Positions 11,986 to 15,713 of a stretch of DNA of 15,713 nt are shown here, one piece after another. The notes below the pieces were generated by a model. It searched no databases, was not told the DNA's origin, and was given only the letters and a program-made list of their open reading frames with translations. The translations under genes and the position numbers were made by a program. The DNA is from JBGSLA01 sp965602785. GTDB lineage: Bacteria; Desulfobacterota; Desulfobaccia; Desulfobaccales; 0-14-0-80-60-11. Numbering within the stretch: the stretch's first letter is position 1; every line of letters begins with the position of its first letter. The stretch is taken from NCBI GenBank assembly GCA_965602785.1, contig CBFDAH010000053.1, positions 1 through 15,713 of the forward strand, in the 5' to 3' direction.

Positions 11986-13242
11986 ATGCACAAAACCCCG
12001 TTATTGGATCAACTGGTTGACGGCCCCTTCCCCAGCTTCGTGAAAGACCTGAAGCGGATGGCCGCCCAGAAGCCCCAGGTTGATGACCTGTTGGGCCAGT
12101 TAGAAAGGTCGTATAAGGACAAGATCACTCACTGGAAGCATGGCGGCATCGTGGGCGTGCTGGGCTACGGCTCCGGCATCATCGGACGTTACTCCGACCT
12201 GCCCGAAGAGTTCCCCGGCCTGGAGCACTTCCACACCATGCGGATCAACCAACCCTCCGGCTGGTTTTACAACACCGCGGCTCTGCGGGAGCTCTGCGAC
12301 ATTTGGGATGAGCACGGCAGCGGGGTGCTCAACATGCATGGGGCCACCGGCGACATCATTTTCCTGGGCACTCGGACCGAGGAACTGGAGCCCTGTTTCG
12401 CAAAACTGACCGCCAAAGGCTGGGATATTGGCGGCTCCGGTTCCGCCATGCGCAGCCCCTCCTGCTGCCTGGGACCGGCCCGGTGTGAATGGTCCTGCTA
12501 TGACACCATGGAGGCCTGCTACGAGCTGACTCAGGAGTTCCAGTTCGACTTACACCGGCCTTCCTATCCATACAAGTACAAACTGAAGTTCTCCGGCTGT
12601 CCCAATGATTGCGTGGCCGCAGTGGCCCGGTCCGACATGTCCATGATCGGCGTTTGGAAAGACGACATTCGCATCGATCAGGCCGCAGTGCAGGCCTACG
12701 CCGGCGGCGAGCTGAAACCCAAAAACGGCGGCGCCCATGTAGATAAGTTGGACGTCAAGGCGGACATTACCGACCTGTGCCCCACCTATTGCATGGACTG
12801 GGACGGCAAGACCCTGAAGATCGATAATAAAAACTGCAACCACTGCATGCACTGCATCAACCTGATGCCTGACGCCTTAAGAATTGGCACCGATGTCGGC
12901 TGCACTATTCTCCTGGGCTCCCACGCCCCCATCCTGGAAGGCGCCCAGATGAGCTGGGTTATCGTGCCCTTCATGCGAATGGAAGCGCCGTTTGATGAGC
13001 TGAAAGAGCTCACCACCAACATCACCGAATGGTGGGCGGAGCACGGCAAAAACCGGGAGCGCATCGGCGAGCTTATCATGCGCTTGGGCATGCGGACCTT
13101 CCTGGAGGCCGTGGGTCTGCCGCCGGTGCCGCAGACCGTCAGAATCCCGCGGGCCAACCCCTTCTTCTTCTGGCACCAGGCTGACTTCGACGCCGAAGAT
13201 AAAGGCCGTAAGTACTACACCAAAGAAGGGTTCGTAGACTAA
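11986..13242 (+). CDS. dsrA: Dissimilatory sulfite reductase subunit alpha
   Basis: DsrA forms the cytoplasmic alpha2beta2 enzyme with DsrB that reduces sulfite in sulfate respiration, passing the product on as a DsrC trisulfide. The 418-residue protein shows the siroheme-[4Fe-4S] ligand set Cys161-x5-Cys167 (CCLGPARC) and Cys205-x3-Cys209 (SGCPNDC), and an inserted ferredoxin domain with Cys284, Cys287 and Cys290 (NKNCNHCMHC) plus Cys265 or Cys269 (LCPTYC). The RxNxPSGWFYNTAALRELCDIW region is characteristic. Length is slightly below the roughly 437 residues of Desulfovibrio DsrA. AGGAGGAG at 11972-11979 fixes the ATG. It leads a dsrA-dsrB-dsrD-dsrN operon with its own promoter. The presence of dsrD, found mainly in organisms that reduce sulfite, argues for the reductive type rather than the sulfur-oxidising type. 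Confidence 0.97.
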   Translation: MHKTPLLDQLVDGPFPSFVKDLKRMAAQKPQVDDLLGQLERSYKDKITHWKHGGIVGVLGYGSGIIGRYSDLPEEFPGLEHFHTMRINQPSGWFYNTAALRELCDIWDEHGSGVLNMHGATGDIIFLGTRTEELEPCFAKLTAKGWDIGGSGSAMRSPSCCLGPARCEWSCYDTMEACYELTQEFQFDLHRPSYPYKYKLKFSGCPNDCVAAVARSDMSMIGVWKDDIRIDQAAVQAYAGGELKPKNGGAHVDKLDVKADITDLCPTYCMDWDGKTLKIDNKNCNHCMHCINLMPDALRIGTDVGCTILLGSHAPILEGAQMSWVIVPFMRMEAPFDELKELTTNITEWWAEHGKNRERIGELIMRLGMRTFLEAVGLPPVPQTVRIPRANPFFFWHQADFDAEDKGRKYYTKEGFVD

Positions 13243-13284
13243 TCTACCCGCTGCAAGGCGATCAACCAAGGAGGAGCAACCAAC

Positions 13285-14358
13285 ATGTCTGAACGGATTA
13301 CTGATATTGGCCCGCCGCACTATAGCAAATTCCTGCCACCGGTCATCAAGGAAAACTACGGCAAGTGGAAAACCCACGATTATCCGGAGCCCGGGGTGCT
13401 GAGAAACATCTCCGAGACCGGCGCCGAAATTTATTCGGTGCGCGTCGGCTCCCCCCGAATCATCTCCACCCTGTTTACCCGTGACCTGTGTGACATCGCC
13501 GACAAATTCTGTGGCGGCCATCTGCGCTTCACCAGCCGCCACAATGTCGAGTTCCTGGTCTCTGACAAGGCCAAGCTGCAGCCCTTGATGGCGGAATTAA
13601 AGAAATACGGCCTCCCCGCTGGTGGCACCGGCCATTCCATCACCAATATCGTCCACACCCAGGGTTGGATTCACTGCCACACCCCGGCCATTGACGCCTC
13701 GGGTATCGTCAAGGCGGTGATGGATGACCTCTTTGAATACTTCGGCTCTCATAAGCTGCCGGCCCAGGTGCGCATCTCCTTGGCTTGTTGCTTGAACATG
13801 TGCGGCGCGGTGCACTGCTCTGACATCGCCATCTGCGGTGTACATCGCACGGCCCCGAAGATCATGCACGACAAGCTGCGCCACCTGTGCGAGATTCCCA
13901 CCACCATCGCTTCTTGTCCCACCGGCGCCATCCGGCCCCACCCGGACAAGAGCCTGAAGAGCGTCACGGTGAACGAGCCCCGGTGTATGTACTGCGGCAA
14001 CTGCTACACCATGTGCCCGGCCCTGCCCTGCTTCGACGAAGAGAAGGGCGGCGTGGCTATCCTGGTGGGCGGCAAGGTGTCCAACGCCAAGGCTCCGCCC
14101 ATGTTCTCCCGGCTGGCCATCCCATACATCCCCAACACCCCGCCGCGTTGGCCGGAAACCGTGGCCGCCATTCGCAAGATCCTCCTGAAGTACGTCGAAG
14201 GCGCCAATAAGTGGGAGCGCGTGGGTGAGTGGATCGAGCGCATCGGGTGGGAAAAGTTCTTTGAAAAATGCGACATTCCCTTCACCTACCAGCATATTGA
14301 CGACTATAAGTTCCAGGCGTATGATACTTATAGAACGTCTATGCATTTTAAATTCTAA
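13285..14358 (+). CDS. dsrB: Dissimilatory sulfite reductase subunit beta
   Basis: DsrB completes the DsrAB reductase and carries the catalytically competent siroheme site. The 357-residue protein has Cys131 (WIHCHTPAID), Cys168, Cys169 and Cys173 (SLACCLNMC), equivalent to the known siroheme-cluster ligands, and a ferredoxin domain with Cys211 (ASCPTGAI) and Cys234, Cys237 and Cys240 (CMYCGNC). The basic stretch LRFTSRHNVEFLV fits the siroheme/sulfite-binding surface of the family. AAGGAGGAG at 13268-13276, 8 bases from the ATG, is a strong ribosome binding site. It follows dsrA after a 42-base gap and precedes dsrD by 13 bases, the canonical order in sulfate reducers. No frameshift or missing ligand is seen. 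Confidence 0.97.
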   Translation: MSERITDIGPPHYSKFLPPVIKENYGKWKTHDYPEPGVLRNISETGAEIYSVRVGSPRIISTLFTRDLCDIADKFCGGHLRFTSRHNVEFLVSDKAKLQPLMAELKKYGLPAGGTGHSITNIVHTQGWIHCHTPAIDASGIVKAVMDDLFEYFGSHKLPAQVRISLACCLNMCGAVHCSDIAICGVHRTAPKIMHDKLRHLCEIPTTIASCPTGAIRPHPDKSLKSVTVNEPRCMYCGNCYTMCPALPCFDEEKGGVAILVGGKVSNAKAPPMFSRLAIPYIPNTPPRWPETVAAIRKILLKYVEGANKWERVGEWIERIGWEKFFEKCDIPFTYQHIDDYKFQAYDTYRTSMHFKF

Positions 14359-14371
14359 GCAGGTGATTTAA

Positions 14372-14617
14372 ATGGCATTACCAAAGGAAGAACTTGTAGA
14401 GTTTATCTTCAAAATGGTGGATGCGGCCCAGGGCAAAAAACAGCTCAAGGCTATGGATTTGCATAAGGCCGTACTCAAGGTGCATCCCGATCAAAACAAG
14501 AACGATATCAAGTTCGCCATCAAAGACCTCATCGATGGCGGCCGCTGTGTCTATACGTATTTCGGGGGTAGCTTTGTGGAAATCCCCCACGAAGAAGGCG
14601 CCGCGAAAAAATTGTAA
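14372..14617 (+). CDS. dsrD: DsrD, sulfite reductase activator
   Basis: An 81-residue winged-helix protein encoded directly after dsrB. DsrD is found almost only in sulfite-, sulfate- and thiosulfate-reducing organisms and has been shown to activate DsrAB allosterically rather than to bind DNA. The sequence matches the family throughout: helix 1 KEELVEFIFKMVDAA, helix 2 QLKAMDLHKAVLKVHPD, helix 3 NDIKFAIKDLIDGGRCVY, then the wing YTYFGGSFVEIP. Length is normal (about 78 residues in Desulfovibrio). The ATG is preceded by AGGTGAT. Its stop codon overlaps the start of the next gene (TAATG), which implies translational coupling with dsrN. Confidence 0.95.
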   Translation: MALPKEELVEFIFKMVDAAQGKKQLKAMDLHKAVLKVHPDQNKNDIKFAIKDLIDGGRCVYTYFGGSFVEIPHEEGAAKKL

Positions 14618-15713
14618 TGTTCCGGCCCTGTCCTCGACTGCTGCTCTCCGCGCTTCGGGGTGGGGCCGGTAAGACCACCTTGACCTTGGGGCTCTTGGCC
14701 GCCTGGCGGGCCCAGGGTCGAAATGTAGTACCCTTTAAGAAGGGACCGGACTACATCGACCCTGCCTGGCATGCTCTGGCCGCGGGCAGCCCCAGCCATA
14801 ACCTGGACCCCTTCCTCATGGAGGGCGACCAGATTGTTGGACTAGTATCTCGTCATGCCGCGGCCGCGGATGCCCTCTTGATCGAGGGTAACCGCGGCCT
14901 TTTTGACGGCCTCGACGCCCAGGGCACCTACAGCACCGCAGAGCTGGCCAAACTGTTGGCCACGCCGGTGGTGCTGGTGGTGGACTGCAGCATGACCACC
15001 CGCACTGCCGCGGCCCTGGTTATGGGCTGTCAGCACTTCGACCCCCATGTGAATCTCGCCGGGGTGATCCTCAACCAGGTGGCCCGCCCCCGCCACGAAG
15101 CCATCCTGAGAAACACCATCGAACATTACTGTAAGGTGCCGGTTCTGGGAGCGCTGCCCCGCCTCAAGTGCGCCGTCTTCCCTGAGAGGCATATGGGCCT
15201 GGTGCCTCCGCCGGAGCACCGGGCCGCAGTGCGGGCCGTGCAGGCCGCCCAAGACCTGGCGGAGCGGTATCTCGACCTCCCCGGCCTCTGGGAGGCGGCC
15301 TGTCAGGCTCCTCCGTTGCCCATCGCCTCCGAAGACCTCTATCCCATCAGCGAACCCCTGCCCCAGGTGAACATCGGCATCGTCCGGGACGCGGCTTTTC
15401 AGTTCTACTACCCTGAGAACCTGGAGGCCCTGGAGCAGGCCGGGGCCCGGCTGGTATTCCTGAGCGCCCTCACCGATCCGCAACTCCCCCGAGACCTGGA
15501 TGCTCTCTACCTGGGAGGCGGCTTCCCGGAGACCAACGCCCCGGCCCTGGCCCATAACGACACATTTCGCGCCTCAGTACGCCAGGCGGCGGAGTGGGGT
15601 CTGCCCATTTACGCCGAGTGCGGCGGCCTCATGTACCTGGGTCGCTCCATTCAGACCCTGGAGGGCCAGTCCTATCCCATGGTGGGCCTCCTCCCCCATG
15701 ATTTTCTCATGGG
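14617..15713 (+). CDS. dsrN: DsrN, CbiA-like siroheme amidase (partial, runs off the window)
   Basis: The first 365 codons of a glutamine-dependent amidotransferase homologous to cobyrinic acid a,c-diamide synthase CbiA. The N-terminal ATPase domain has a P-loop (RGGAGKTT, Lys19), then PFKKGPDYIDPAWH and LIEGNRGLFDG, all signature blocks of CbiA. The C-terminal class I glutaminase domain is entered at about residue 250 (NIGIVRDAAFQFYYPENLE), with LYLGGGFPET and the nucleophile Cys335 in YAECGGLMYLG. The final part, including the glutaminase His, lies beyond the window. A cobalamin role is possible from sequence alone, but position directly after dsrD with overlapping TAATG points to the dsr-linked form DsrN, which amidates siroheme for DsrAB. 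The gene name therefore rests on context. Confidence 0.9.
   Translation, partial: MFRPCPRLLLSALRGGAGKTTLTLGLLAAWRAQGRNVVPFKKGPDYIDPAWHALAAGSPSHNLDPFLMEGDQIVGLVSRHAAAADALLIEGNRGLFDGLDAQGTYSTAELAKLLATPVVLVVDCSMTTRTAAALVMGCQHFDPHVNLAGVILNQVARPRHEAILRNTIEHYCKVPVLGALPRLKCAVFPERHMGLVPPPEHRAAVRAVQAAQDLAERYLDLPGLWEAACQAPPLPIASEDLYPISEPLPQVNIGIVRDAAFQFYYPENLEALEQAGARLVFLSALTDPQLPRDLDALYLGGGFPETNAPALAHNDTFRASVRQAAEWGLPIYAECGGLMYLGRSIQTLEGQSYPMVGLLPHDFLM

Overview
The window reads as a GC-rich chromosomal segment of a strictly anaerobic sulfate-reducing bacterium of the former Deltaproteobacteria (Desulfobacterota). The main evidence is a dsrA-dsrB-dsrD-dsrN operon for dissimilatory sulfite reductase at 11881-15713, supported by a rubredoxin at 6932-7093. 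A Desulfobacca/Syntrophobacterales-like host is a guess from gene style, not from a database match.

Layout: (1) 1-3412 is a chemotaxis and signalling operon: a few codons of an upstream gene, cheD, an HDOD-domain protein, cheY, cheX and cheB. Most of these genes overlap or abut. A structured 150-base gap separates cheX from cheB. (2) About 3580-5345 is a visibly more A+T-rich stretch with a compact two-transcript unit: a CxxC carboxymuconolactone-decarboxylase/AhpD-like protein followed by an ECF sigma factor, then a small SHOCT membrane protein followed by a 59-residue Met/Cys-rich protein made of three 17-residue repeats. Each transcript is preceded by the same ECF-type promoter (TGTAACC-N16-CGTC, 23 of 27 positions identical). 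I read this as an autoregulated, probably redox- or metal-responsive sigma-factor regulon, and it is the best candidate in the window for an undescribed system. (3) 5341-5632 is non-coding but rich in inverted repeats. (4) 5633-8944 holds housekeeping genes: a HAD phosphatase, a convergent GYD-domain protein with a clear terminator, a divergent rubredoxin, signal peptidase I and an orphan ABC substrate-binding lipoprotein. (5) 9169-11870 encodes two M16 peptidase-family proteins that look like the catalytic and non-catalytic halves of one heteromeric protease. (6) 11881-end is the dsr operon, with its own sigma70-type promoter; dsrN runs off the window.

How the genes work together: CheB and CheD modify chemoreceptors, CheY carries the phosphoryl signal and CheX removes it. 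DsrAB is the terminal reductase of sulfate respiration, DsrD is its activator, and DsrN probably amidates its siroheme. The proposed ECF unit would sense a stress through cysteine-bearing proteins and then produce a membrane protein and a thiol/thioether-rich small protein. The last statement is inference.
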